DNA of 64,000 nucleotides, from assembly GCA_017555965.1 (NCBI GenBank), contig JAFZFH010000012.1, forward strand, positions 1-64,000, read 5' to 3'. Numbering within the stretch: position 1 is the stretch's first letter; the number at the start of each line of letters is the position of its first letter. The stretch comes from Bacteroidales bacterium (lineage in GTDB: Bacteria > Bacteroidota > Bacteroidia > Bacteroidales > UBA932). The notes under the pieces were generated by a model, which saw only the letters and a list, made by a program, of their open reading frames with translations, was not told the origin of the DNA and searched no databases. Below, in pieces: positions 8,830 through 16,458 of the stretch. Made by a program: the position numbers and the translations under genes.

Positions 8830-9005
8830 CAAAACCTCTCTACTTTCCCCACATTTTCCCCACATTTGTAAAAACGAGTGATTCCCTGTGAAGTTAAATC
8901 AACATCTTATTAGTTTTTATATATTGTTATTCAACACTTTATACTATTTACAAGTTTTTATTCTCCTTTCCCCACCTTCACATTTTCCGTTTCCAACCGA
9001 ATCAC
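8830..9005. other. AT-rich spacer at the island edge
   Basis: No gene, tRNA or strong hairpin is visible here. A short direct repeat, TTCCCCACATTT then TCCCCACATTTG, occurs at about 8847-8868. A third TTTCCCCACC-type copy lies near 8968-8976. Such repeats close to an integrase could belong to its binding arms, but this is only a guess. Confidence 0.3.
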
Positions 9006-9142
9006 GACCAAGCAAAAGCGCTCAACGGATGTTGAGCGCTTTTTTCGTGTGGTAACGGCCCGTCAAGAGCTCGCTCTTGTAAGGGACGGTGACGCACGAA
9101 AAAAGCAGTCCTGCGCATGCAGGACGTGCTTTTGCTTTGGTC
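9006..9142. repeat. Nested multi-arm inverted-repeat element
   Basis: This 137-bp stretch folds into several layers. The outer arms are GACCAAGCAAAAGC (9006-9019) and GCTTTTGCTTTGGTC (9128-9142). Inside are a 13-bp hairpin (9014-9026 with 9031-9043), a long-range 12-bp pair GCTTTTTTCGTG/CACGAAAAAAGC (9038-9049 with 9095-9106), a hairpin CAAGAGC-tc-GCTCTTG (9064-9079) extended by CCGTC/GACGG, and GTCCTGC-gcat-GCAGGAC (9108-9125). The first hairpin alone looks like an intrinsic terminator, but no plus-strand gene precedes it. Possible roles are a REP-like element, a structured RNA or a folded recombination site. No coding potential is apparent. Confidence 0.7.
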
Positions 9143-9301
9143 GATGATGGCCCGCGGAGGAAGGGAAAACGGAGCAAAGCGACGTAATCCCCGAACAAAA
9201 TACACACATTCGATTAAACCTTCCAAAATAAAAAGCATCAAATAGGAGGTTCAGAAAACCGTTTTGCGTTAAAACTAACAACCACAAAAAACATTAATAA
9301 C

Positions 9302-9907
9302 ATGAAACGTTTATTTATTCTCGCAGTTCTCGCTGCAGCATTCTGCGTGGGAGCACAGGCACAGGAAAAACTTTACACTGTAAAGTCTGGTATTGTGACA
9401 ATGGAAATGGACATGATGGGTCAGAAAGTTACTCAGCAGATGTACTTTGATGACTACGGCGTCAAGCAGGCAACTGTTGGTGATTTCGGCGGCAGAAAGT
9501 CAAGAAACATCGTTGTTGACGGCAGCACAGTTATGGTTAACGACGACGAGAAGACAGCTATGAAGATGCCTATGATGGGTCAGCAGGAGCGCGTAAACTT
9601 CAGCAACCTTGACGAGAAGGCTATCAAGAAGTACAAAGTTAAGGAACTCGGCACTGAGACTGTAGCAGGTAAGGAGTGCAAGAAGTATGAGGTTACTCTC
9701 TTCATGATGGGTCAGCCACAGAAGCAGACAGTATGGGTTTACAAGGGCATCACTCTCAAGTCTGAGAGCAAGTCTGACTTCGGTTCAATGAACCAGACAG
9801 CTGTTAAAGTTGAGGAAAACGTTGAAATCCCTGCTTCAATGTTCGTTGTTCCTGAAGGTGTAAAGATTGAGGAAATGAACATGGGTATGATGGGCGGCGG
9901 CTGGTAA
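9302..9907 (+). CDS. Secreted DUF4412-like protein
   Basis: This 201-residue protein starts with a clean signal peptide cleaved after AQA (about residue 20). The mature part is a predicted beta-rich fold with repeated MMGQ segments, a KELGTETVAGKECKKYEVTL block and a methionine-rich tail ending MGMMGGGW. The pattern matches DUF4412/LolA-like periplasmic proteins that Bacteroidetes make in several copies; no enzyme activity is known. The clustered methionines, at five or more sites, could suit soft-metal or hydrophobic ligand binding, which is inference. It is transcribed alone and closed by a strong terminator. Confidence 0.65.
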   Translation: MKRLFILAVLAAAFCVGAQAQEKLYTVKSGIVTMEMDMMGQKVTQQMYFDDYGVKQATVGDFGGRKSRNIVVDGSTVMVNDDEKTAMKMPMMGQQERVNFSNLDEKAIKKYKVKELGTETVAGKECKKYEVTLFMMGQPQKQTVWVYKGITLKSESKSDFGSMNQTAVKVEENVEIPASMFVVPEGVKIEEMNMGMMGGGW

Positions 9908-9930
9908 CAGTTCCACACATAACGATTCAT

Positions 9931-9962
9931 AAGGCTACATCGCAATGATGTAGCCTTTTTTG
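9931..9962 (+). terminator. Intrinsic terminator after the DUF4412-like gene
   Basis: An 11-bp stem AAGGCTACATC/GATGTAGCCTT with a GCAAT loop is followed by TTTTTT. It begins 24 bp after the stop codon. Confidence 0.9.
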
Positions 9963-9977
9963 TTACTTATGATACAT

Positions 9978-10012
9978 TTTGTCGAGAGGTTAGGAAGTAT
10001 TTCTTATCTTTG
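9978..10012 (+). promoter_or_regulatory. Bacteroidetes promoter of the GH43 unit
   Basis: A TTTG at 9978-9981 and TATCTTTG at 10005-10012 are 27 bp apart start to start. This matches both halves of the Bacteroidetes consensus (-33 TTTG, -7 TAnnTTTG). Transcription should start near 10019, about 24 nt before the ATG. Confidence 0.65.
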
Positions 10013-10042
10013 TAATTATAGACACAAAGTTTTTTCCGAACT

Positions 10043-11674
10043 ATGAAACGATTCTTTTATTCTGCAGTGCTCGCTGTAATTGCGACAGTGTCTGCATGCA
10101 ACAACAACGTCACTTTCGCACCGGCACAGTCAAGCGACAACGGAGACGGAACATTCACTAACCCGGTCCTCTGGAGCGACTGCCCGGATCCCGACCTTAT
10201 CCGCGTCGGAGATGACTACTATCTCGTAACTACCACGATGCATCTCATGCCTGGTGCACCTATCATGCACTCCAAGGACCTCGTGAACTGGGAAACAGTA
10301 AGCTACGTGTTCGACCGTCTTGAGGAGACTCCTTACTACAGCATGGAGGGCGGCACAGTCTACGGACGTGGCCAGTGGGCGACATCTCTCCGTTACAAGG
10401 ACGGCAGATTCTTCGCTTACTTCACACCGAACGACCAGCCACCGAAGGGATGGGTGTATTCGACAACAGACCCTAAGACCGAGAAGTGGGAGCTTTATTC
10501 TGTGCTTCCTCATTTCCACGACGCGTCATTCTTCTTTGACGACAACGGCAAGGCATACATGGTCTATGGAACAGGTATGATCCGCGAGCTCAAGCCGGAT
10601 CTTACAGGTGTTCTTGAAGGCGGTCTCGACATGCAGCTTTTTGAGCGCGACAAGGAGGAGAACAATCTTCTCGAAGGAAGCCGAATGATCAAGAAGGACG
10701 GAAAATACTATCTCCTGATGATCTCATGGCCTAGAGGTGGCATCCGTCGCGAGGTATGCTACCGCGCCGACAAGATTGAAGGTCCATATGAAAAGAAGGT
10801 AATTCTCGAAACTCCGTTCGGAGGCCTTGGAGCCGGCGTGGCACAGGGTACAATCTTCGATGACCCGCAGGGCAACTGGTATGGAATCATCTTCCAGGAC
10901 AGAGACGGTCTCGGACGTGCTCCTATGCTTATGCCATGTACATGGATCGACGGATGGCCAATGCTTGGTGACGAGAACGGTAAGGTTCCTGAAGTAATGC
11001 AGAAACCTGTACAGGGACATCCGGTGAAGGCACTCACTCAGAGCGACGATTTCAGTGCGGACAAACTCGGTCTCTGCTGGCAGTGGAACCACAACCCTAT
11101 CGATGAGGCGTGGTCACTCACAGAGCGTCCGGGCTACCTCCGACTCAAGACAAATAAGGTTGTAGAGACTCTCTACACCGCACGCAACACCATCACCCAG
11201 CGTATGGAAGGTCCTCAGAGCACAGCGACTGTCGCTATCGACCTCAGAGGAATGAAGGAGGGTGATGTTGCCGGATTCAGCGCATTCAACAGCGACGCAG
11301 CGATCCTCGGAGTAACAATGAAGGACGGCGTAAAGACTCTCGCACTCACTCATGAATCAGCACGCCTCCATCCGCAGAACAAGGCGGTCATGAACGTAAA
11401 GAAGGACGTGATTGCTGAGGTTCCTCTCAAGAAGGACAAGATCTGGCTCCGAATCGATGCAGACTTCCGTCCTGGCGAGACAAGGGATATGGCGAAACTC
11501 TGGTACAGCCTCGACGGCAAGGAGTGGAACAGGATCGGAGAAGACTACAGGATGCGTTTCGACTGGCAGAGATTCTTCATGGGAACCAAGTTCGCTATCT
11601 TCAACTATGCAACTCAGGAAGTTGGCGGATACGTCGACGTAGACTATTTCAACTACAGAAAAATCAATAACTAA
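10043..11674 (+). CDS. GH43-family glycoside hydrolase lipoprotein (beta-xylosidase/arabinofuranosidase type)
   Basis: The 543-residue protein begins with a lipoprotein signal (lipobox ending at C19). A five-bladed propeller domain follows (about 30-320) and then a C-terminal beta-sandwich (about 335-543). GH43 signatures are present: DCPDPDLI with the likely base D49, HDASFFFDDNG with the pKa-tuning Asp, and the likely acid E211 in LLEGSR. The C-terminal sandwich is usual in xylosidase-type subfamilies such as GH43_12. It probably removes terminal xylose or arabinose from plant hemicellulose fragments at the cell surface or in the periplasm. A second GH43-like gene follows after 11 bp. No SusC/SusD pair is adjacent. 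Confidence 0.85.
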   Translation: MKRFFYSAVLAVIATVSACNNNVTFAPAQSSDNGDGTFTNPVLWSDCPDPDLIRVGDDYYLVTTTMHLMPGAPIMHSKDLVNWETVSYVFDRLEETPYYSMEGGTVYGRGQWATSLRYKDGRFFAYFTPNDQPPKGWVYSTTDPKTEKWELYSVLPHFHDASFFFDDNGKAYMVYGTGMIRELKPDLTGVLEGGLDMQLFERDKEENNLLEGSRMIKKDGKYYLLMISWPRGGIRREVCYRADKIEGPYEKKVILETPFGGLGAGVAQGTIFDDPQGNWYGIIFQDRDGLGRAPMLMPCTWIDGWPMLGDENGKVPEVMQKPVQGHPVKALTQSDDFSADKLGLCWQWNHNPIDEAWSLTERPGYLRLKTNKVVETLYTARNTITQRMEGPQSTATVAIDLRGMKEGDVAGFSAFNSDAAILGVTMKDGVKTLALTHESARLHPQNKAVMNVKKDVIAEVPLKKDKIWLRIDADFRPGETRDMAKLWYSLDGKEWNRIGEDYRMRFDWQRFFMGTKFAIFNYATQEVGGYVDVDYFNYRKINN

Positions 11675-11685
11675 CCCTTAATAAC

Positions 11686-13707
11686 ATGAAAAAGATTTTA
11701 TTTACTATGGCTGCTGCCTGCGCACTTGCTGCAGGATGTGCACAGACAGTGGAGCCGGAGATTGGTACCGGTAACCCATATCTTCCTCTTTGGGAGCACC
11801 TCCCTGACGGAGAGCCACGCGTATTCGAGGATCCGGACAATCCTGGAAAATATCGCGCTTACATCATCGGTTCACATGACCTCAGATACGGAAGTTATTG
11901 CGGTCCGGATATCCGCATGTGGTCAGCACCGGTAGAAGACCTCACTGCATGGGTGGATGAAGGTCCTATCTTCACATACAACATCGACAATCAGTGGGAC
12001 GTAATGTACGCTCCAGACCTCGTGGAGGTTACTAAGAGAGACGGTACAAGAGAGTATTACCTCTATCCACACAGCCGTGGCTGGGGACGTGAGGCTCTCG
12101 TTGCAAAGGGCGATCGTCCTGATGGTCCTTTCACAGTAATCAACGCTACAGAGGACGGAAGAAGAGCAGTTGAGGGAAGTATCCTCGGCTTCGACCCTTC
12201 TATCTATGTAGAGCAGATCACAGATCCTGCAGATCCTGATTATGAAATCGGCTTCCGCGCATACGGTTTCTGGGGATTCCAGAGATCATCTGCTGTGGAA
12301 CTTGATCAGAACACTATGTATTCTGCAAGACCAGGCGGCACATACATTCCTTACTTCATCCCTGCAAGCTTCCGTTACGGCGTGGTAAGACAGGTTCCTG
12401 GCGTTAAGGAGTACCCTGCACTTTACAAGGATCAGAAGCCTGAGGACTTCAACTTCTTCGAGGCATCTTCTATCCGTAAGGTTGGTAACAAGTATGTGAT
12501 GATCTTCTCAGGTTACTCTGGCCCTGACTACGGAGTAGGCAGTTCTAACTCTACTCTCCGTTATGCTTACGGTGACACTCCTCTCGGACCTTGGAGAAGC
12601 GGTGGCGTTCTCGTTGACTCACGCGGTATCGTCCTCAACCAGGATGGAACAGCACTCCAGGAGACAAACGCAGCTCACAACACTCACGGTTCTATCGAGC
12701 AGATCAACGGCAAGTGGTATGCATTCTACCACCGTCCACCACGTGGATTCGGTTTTGCTCGCCAGCCAATGGTTGCTCCTGTACAGATCACTTGGGATGA
12801 GGCTCCAGTTGCTGAAGGCGGTAAGGTTGTCATCACAGGTTACGATCCATATGCAGCTGACGGCGTTTGGGATGCAAAGGCATCAAACGGCGACCACTAC
12901 ACAGGTGCTGAGGTTACTTCAGAGGGCTTCCAGATCTATGGTCTCGCGCCTTACAAGTACTATTCAGCTGGTTATGCAGCATACCTTTCTGATATCGGAA
13001 GCCAGCAGGATTCATGGGATATCTGGGACAACAGCATGCCTGTAGAGGTTTCTGACAAGGATATCGTAGGATTCAAGTACTTCGGTTTCGAGGGTCTTGC
13101 TGAGGCTAAGGACGGCCTCCTTCCATTCGAGGGCGCAAAGAAGGGCAACAAGACTATGCTCAACGTATTCCTTGCTCCTAAGACAGACGCTTCATTCAAG
13201 GTTAACGTATGGATCGACGGTCCATGGGACAACGCTACATGGAACGGTAAGAAGATCGGTGAGATCACAGTTCCTGCAGGTTCTGCAAACGAGGTTACCG
13301 GCTATACAATCGACGTTGCTGAGGCTGTTGAGGGTCTTGCTGGAAAGCACGCTATCTACCTCGTTGCTGAGGGTGAGGGCGACCTCTGCACACTCATGGG
13401 TCTCGGCTTCACTAAGGATGGCAAGAAGATGAAGTATCCTGCTGCTCCTACAGTAAGCATTTCAGTAAACGGTAAGGCTCTTGAGATGCCTGAGGTTCCT
13501 GTAAGATCTACAAACGGCAACGGTCTCGTTACATACGATCAGTATGAGGTTACATGTAACGTACCTGCTGAGGGTGCTTCTGTAAAGGCAAGCGCAGACA
13601 ACAAGGCTGTGAAGGTTAATGTAGGCAAGCCAGCTGACGGCAAGGCTGTGGTTACATTCGACTACAACGGTGTTGTAAAGACTTACACAGTGGTATTTGA
13701 AGGTTAA
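11686..13707 (+). CDS. Large GH43-like lipoprotein with CBM6-like module
   Basis: This 673-residue lipoprotein (lipobox LAAGC, C18) has an N-terminal propeller region (about 30-380). There, aligned pieces such as the PRVFEDPDNPGKYRAYIIGSHD start, a WDVMYAPDLVEV blade, an FFEASSIRK acid segment and an AAHNTHGSIEQINGKWYAFYHR blade match GH43-type enzymes. A carbohydrate-binding-like beta-sandwich follows (about 455-585, with FKVNVWIDGPWD and KHAIYLVAEGEGDL, as in CBM6), and then a short Ig-like tail. It probably acts with the upstream GH43 on the same glycan. The substrate is not clear, since the propeller diverges from the xylosidases I know. Confidence 0.75.
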   Translation: MKKILFTMAAACALAAGCAQTVEPEIGTGNPYLPLWEHLPDGEPRVFEDPDNPGKYRAYIIGSHDLRYGSYCGPDIRMWSAPVEDLTAWVDEGPIFTYNIDNQWDVMYAPDLVEVTKRDGTREYYLYPHSRGWGREALVAKGDRPDGPFTVINATEDGRRAVEGSILGFDPSIYVEQITDPADPDYEIGFRAYGFWGFQRSSAVELDQNTMYSARPGGTYIPYFIPASFRYGVVRQVPGVKEYPALYKDQKPEDFNFFEASSIRKVGNKYVMIFSGYSGPDYGVGSSNSTLRYAYGDTPLGPWRSGGVLVDSRGIVLNQDGTALQETNAAHNTHGSIEQINGKWYAFYHRPPRGFGFARQPMVAPVQITWDEAPVAEGGKVVITGYDPYAADGVWDAKASNGDHYTGAEVTSEGFQIYGLAPYKYYSAGYAAYLSDIGSQQDSWDIWDNSMPVEVSDKDIVGFKYFGFEGLAEAKDGLLPFEGAKKGNKTMLNVFLAPKTDASFKVNVWIDGPWDNATWNGKKIGEITVPAGSANEVTGYTIDVAEAVEGLAGKHAIYLVAEGEGDLCTLMGLGFTKDGKKMKYPAAPTVSISVNGKALEMPEVPVRSTNGNGLVTYDQYEVTCNVPAEGASVKASADNKAVKVNVGKPADGKAVVTFDYNGVVKTYTVVFEG

Positions 13708-13738
13708 TTATCCTATTTGATTTAAAACGAACAACATT

Positions 13739-14185
13739 ATGAAAAAGATTATCGCAATCGCAGCACTCGTACTTGGTTTCGCAGTTGCTGCTTCAGCTCA
13801 GCCAAGAGCTATCGGTGCACGCATCGGTAATGGTGGCGAAATCAGCTACCAGCACACTATGGGAAGCAATTTCCTTGAGGTTGACGGTGGTCTCGGCCTT
13901 GGTTTCGACGGAACATTCAACGTAGGTGCTACAGGTATCTACAACTTCATGATCTCTGAATTCGGCTCAGGCTTCGGATTCTATGCTGGTCCTGGAGCAA
14001 GTGTAGGTCTCGGTCTTGGTGAAACTAACTATTTCACCTTGGGAGTAGCCGGAATGGTCGGACTTGAGTACAATTTCGCTAACATTCCTCTCCAGCTCTC
14101 TCTCGATTTCAGACAGCACATCGGAATCGGTAACGGATTCTGGTCTCCATCTAGCGTTGGTCTCGGCATTCGCTACAGATTCTAG
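13739..14185 (+). CDS. Small outer-membrane beta-barrel protein
   Basis: The 148-residue protein has a signal peptide cleaved after ASA (about residue 20). The mature part is made of alternating Gly/aromatic strands and ends in a C-terminal Phe (IRYRF), the usual signal for outer-membrane insertion. It resembles eight-stranded porin-like or OmpX/OmpW-type barrels in size, but I cannot name a family. It sits 31 bp after the large GH43-like gene and ahead of a strong terminator, so it is probably the last gene of that unit. Confidence 0.65.
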   Translation: MKKIIAIAALVLGFAVAASAQPRAIGARIGNGGEISYQHTMGSNFLEVDGGLGLGFDGTFNVGATGIYNFMISEFGSGFGFYAGPGASVGLGLGETNYFTLGVAGMVGLEYNFANIPLQLSLDFRQHIGIGNGFWSPSSVGLGIRYRF

Positions 14186-14203
14186 CAGACGAAATACCTT
14201 AAT

Positions 14204-14240
14204 AAAAAAGGATGACTGATTTTTCAGTCATCCTTTTTTT
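14204..14240. terminator. Bidirectional intrinsic terminator
   Basis: A long stem AAAAGGATGACTGA/TCAGTCATCC with an all-T loop is flanked by A-runs on the left and T-runs on the right. It can therefore end the plus-strand GH43 unit and the minus-strand small TPR gene, whose stop codon abuts it. Confidence 0.9.
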
Positions 14241-14434
14241 TACGGATTCATGAGGTCTACGTTCACGAAACCGTTTATTTCTTGGATAAGCTCTACGGAG
14301 GCGAGGGCCTTACGGATGATTTCATCTGTGGCATCAGGCGCTGCGGCCGCCGCTCTGTAGACATTTATCGCTTCTCCGAAGCGGTTGTTTCTTCTCAATT
14401 CTTCCGCCTGTTCCAATAATTCCTTAGCCGTCAT
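14240..14434 (-). CDS. Small TPR-like protein
   Basis: This 64-residue protein (TAKELLEQAEELRRNNRFGEAINVYR...) is one tetratricopeptide hairpin (about 3-34) followed by an amphipathic helix and a hydrophobic tail ending VDLMNP. It has no signal peptide. Single-TPR miniproteins of this form often serve as adaptors, but no partner is known here. It lies alone between a terminator and a hairpin-rich spacer, downstream of the Rnf operon but separated from it by about 230 bp. Confidence 0.6.
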   Translation of the reverse strand: MTAKELLEQAEELRRNNRFGEAINVYRAAAAAPDATDEIIRKALASVELIQEINGFVNVDLMNP

Positions 14435-14499
14435 TTCATCATCAATTTAATCCCGCTTCAACGAAGGGTTTGGTTTGGAAACTTTTATATATACAAAAC

Positions 14500-14655
14500 G
14501 GTGGAGATTGTTGTAGGTGACATGCCACCCCCTGCTAGGGGTCGCGAGCGGACCGGCAAACAGCCCAGTGGGCTTTTGCAGCGAGCAGCCTGCGGCAGCA
14601 GGTTTGTTAAACAGAGACGGAGTCCCACAAGGAAACTCCGTCTAATAAATCCACC
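14500..14655. repeat. Hairpin-rich spacer downstream of rnfA
   Basis: The stretch is bracketed by GGTGGA (14500-14505) and TCCACC (14650-14655). It packs a CCCCT-gct-AGGGG hairpin (14529-14541), a GCAAA..GCCCAGTGGGC..TTTGC hairpin (14556-14579), CCTGC-ggca-GCAGG (14589-14602) and a 9-bp stem at 14615-14643. The layout, with a short outer stem around several GC-rich hairpins, recalls the element at 9006-9142, though I see no clear sequence identity. It may be a mobile palindromic repeat or a structured 3' end of the Rnf transcript. Confidence 0.45.
14615..14643 (-). terminator. Possible terminator of the Rnf operon
   Basis: The stem AGACGGAGT/ACTCCGTCT is 9 bp long and lies 24 bp past the rnfA stop on the minus strand. 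The tract that follows (CTGTTT) is only weakly T-rich, so termination strength is doubtful. Confidence 0.45.
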
Positions 14656-14666
14656 TAGTATAAATT

Positions 14667-15266
14667 CTAAACCAGACCCGAGAATCCCATGAACGCCATC
14701 GCCAGAATACCGGCAGTCACAAGCGCGATAGGAATACCCTTGAATGACTTAGGAACATTGTTCAATGCCAACTGCTCACGAAGTCCGGCAAAGAGAACCA
14801 TAGCAAGGCCGAAACCGAGTGATGTTGCGAATGCATACACTGTAGCCTCACCGAGATTCATCATACCGTTTGCAGCTGCTGCAAATGGAGATGACTTCTG
14901 AACCACTGTCAAAGCAACACCAAGAACTGCGCAGTTTGTAGTGATGAGCGGAAGGAAGATACCGAGTGACGCATAAAGCGCAGGGCTGATCTTCTTAAGA
15001 ACGATCTCAACCATCTGCACGAGAGCAGCGATCACAAGGATGAATGAAATGGTCTGAAGGAACTCAAGTCCGAAACTTACGAGAAGCGAATTCAACAGAT
15101 AGGTCACAACTGTTGCAAGAGTGATGACGAAGCATACTGCCATCGACATACCAGTTGCAGTGCTGAGCTTGTTGGATACGCCAAGGAACGGACATACACC
15201 AAGGAACTGTGACAGCAGGATATTGTTTACGAATATCGCTGAAATGATGATAAGTATATATTCCAT
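14667..15266 (-). CDS. rnfA: Rnf complex membrane subunit RnfA
   Basis: RnfA is an integral subunit of the Rnf ferredoxin:NAD+ oxidoreductase, which couples electron flow to Na+ or H+ export across the inner membrane. The 199-residue protein has six hydrophobic helices and the conserved NNILLSQFLGVCPFLGVS start and TTNCAVLGVAL segment; the paired Cys residues in the helices bind an intramembrane iron-sulfur centre together with RnfE. It starts 2 bp after rnfE and is the last gene of the operon. Length and motifs are normal for the family. Confidence 0.93.
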   Translation of the reverse strand: MEYILIIISAIFVNNILLSQFLGVCPFLGVSNKLSTATGMSMAVCFVITLATVVTYLLNSLLVSFGLEFLQTISFILVIAALVQMVEIVLKKISPALYASLGIFLPLITTNCAVLGVALTVVQKSSPFAAAANGMMNLGEATVYAFATSLGFGLAMVLFAGLREQLALNNVPKSFKGIPIALVTAGILAMAFMGFSGLV

Positions 15267-15268
15267 AA

Positions 15269-15874
15269 TTACTCAGCCTTTTTAGATGTTAACTTTCTGA
15301 AGATCACGATGAGGTATCCGAGTGCAAGGAAGGCTCCCGGTGCAAGCACGAATGCAAGGATACCGTCACCCTCGATGAACTTGAATCCGAATGCAGAGCC
15401 GCTTCCGAGGATCTCACGTACGAGTCCGAGAACTGTAAGAGAAAGTGTGAAACCGAGTCCGATTCCGATACCGTCAAGTGCTGAATCACCAACGCTGTTC
15501 TTGTTTGCGAATGCCTCTGCACGACCGAGAACGATACAGTTCACAACGATAAGAGGAATGAAGAGACCGAGGGTCTCGTATACATCAGGAACATATGCCT
15601 GCATTACAAACTGAAGAAGAGTCACGAATGTTGCGATCACGACGATGTACGAAGGGATACGCACCTTATCCGGGATATATGCAGCGATAGCTGAAATCAC
15701 GATGTTTGAGAGAATGAGGACGAAAGTTGTGGCAAGTCCCATGCTCATACCATTGATTGCCGATGTGGTTGTGGCCAATGTAGGACACATACCCAGAAGA
15801 AGAACGAATGTAGGGTTCTCCTTGATCAGGCCTTTAGTTATAAGTTGAAATTTTCCCATTTTCTTATCCTCCAT
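15269..15874 (-). CDS. rnfE: Rnf complex membrane subunit RnfE
   Basis: RnfE is the pseudo-symmetrical partner of RnfA in the inner membrane. The 201-residue protein shows the family's NPTFVLLLGMCPTLATTTSA start and the VNCIVLGRAEAFA segment, each with the Cys expected to share the membrane iron-sulfur centre. Its start overlaps the rnfG stop by one base, which points to translational coupling. The usual length and all conserved helices are present. NqrD of Na+-NQR is the closest alternative, but the RnfB/RnfC neighbours decide for Rnf. Confidence 0.92.
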   Translation of the reverse strand: MEDKKMGKFQLITKGLIKENPTFVLLLGMCPTLATTTSAINGMSMGLATTFVLILSNIVISAIAAYIPDKVRIPSYIVVIATFVTLLQFVMQAYVPDVYETLGLFIPLIVVNCIVLGRAEAFANKNSVGDSALDGIGIGLGFTLSLTVLGLVREILGSGSAFGFKFIEGDGILAFVLAPGAFLALGYLIVIFRKLTSKKAE

Positions 15875-16455
15875 TAGTTAAGTGGCATTGGTGTCTGAGC
15901 GATTGCCTGAAACACAGCTGCAGCAAGTGCAAGACCGTCAGCATATGCGCGTGATGTGATTGTAGATGCTGTGATCGCATCGACATCTCCGCCGTCCTTC
16001 TTTACAGCAAGCTTCTTCTGTGCTGGATCGAAACCCTTGAACTGCTCTGAGAATGCTGGCTCTACACACTTTGCGCCAAGACCTGGAGTCTCTGCCTGAG
16101 AAAGAACCTTTGTATTCCAGATCACACCGTTTGCGTCGAATCCAACCTTGATAAGGATAGGACCGCCGAAGCCTACAGGAGATACATTGATTGCGCATCC
16201 TACTGTATTGCCCTGCTCGTCATAAGCGAGGTTGTAGGTGTATGAAGCACCGTCGAAGTCAACTGTTCTTTCCTCTTCGATTGTTGCAGCTCCCTCAGGA
16301 AGAACCTCCATGATGGCAGCCTCGTTCTTAGCCTTTGCTGCAGCATCGATAGGAGCCTTTGTAAGAGCGTATACACCTGCGAGAAGTGCTGAACACACCA
16401 GACAGATAGCCAGAAGGCATATTGTCATATTCTTGAATGATGATTTTACTGCCAT
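15874..16455 (-). CDS. rnfG: Rnf complex FMN-carrying subunit RnfG
   Basis: RnfG is a single-pass membrane protein whose periplasmic domain carries covalently bound FMN. The 193-residue protein has one N-terminal TM helix (about 9-31) and, near the C-terminus, DAITASTITS (about 160-168). This occupies the place of the S/T-G-A-T flavinylation motif, with a Thr available for attachment, although Ala-Ser replaces the common Gly-Ala. It lies between rnfD (3 bp gap) and rnfE (1 bp overlap). It receives electrons from the RnfC/RnfB side through RnfD and RnfA/E. Confidence 0.9.
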   Translation of the reverse strand: MAVKSSFKNMTICLLAICLVCSALLAGVYALTKAPIDAAAKAKNEAAIMEVLPEGAATIEEERTVDFDGASYTYNLAYDEQGNTVGCAINVSPVGFGGPILIKVGFDANGVIWNTKVLSQAETPGLGAKCVEPAFSEQFKGFDPAQKKLAVKKDGGDVDAITASTITSRAYADGLALAAAVFQAIAQTPMPLN

Positions 16456-16458
16456 GAC

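Noticed and set aside
9006..9142. A tRNA or tRNA-like gene as the integrase attachment site
   Set aside because: The arms do not have tRNA lengths, and no T-loop TTC or CCA end is present.
9002..9287. Three minus-strand ORFs over the palindromic block
   Set aside because: They are short, mutually overlapping in different frames and run through the hairpins; the structure explains the sequence better.
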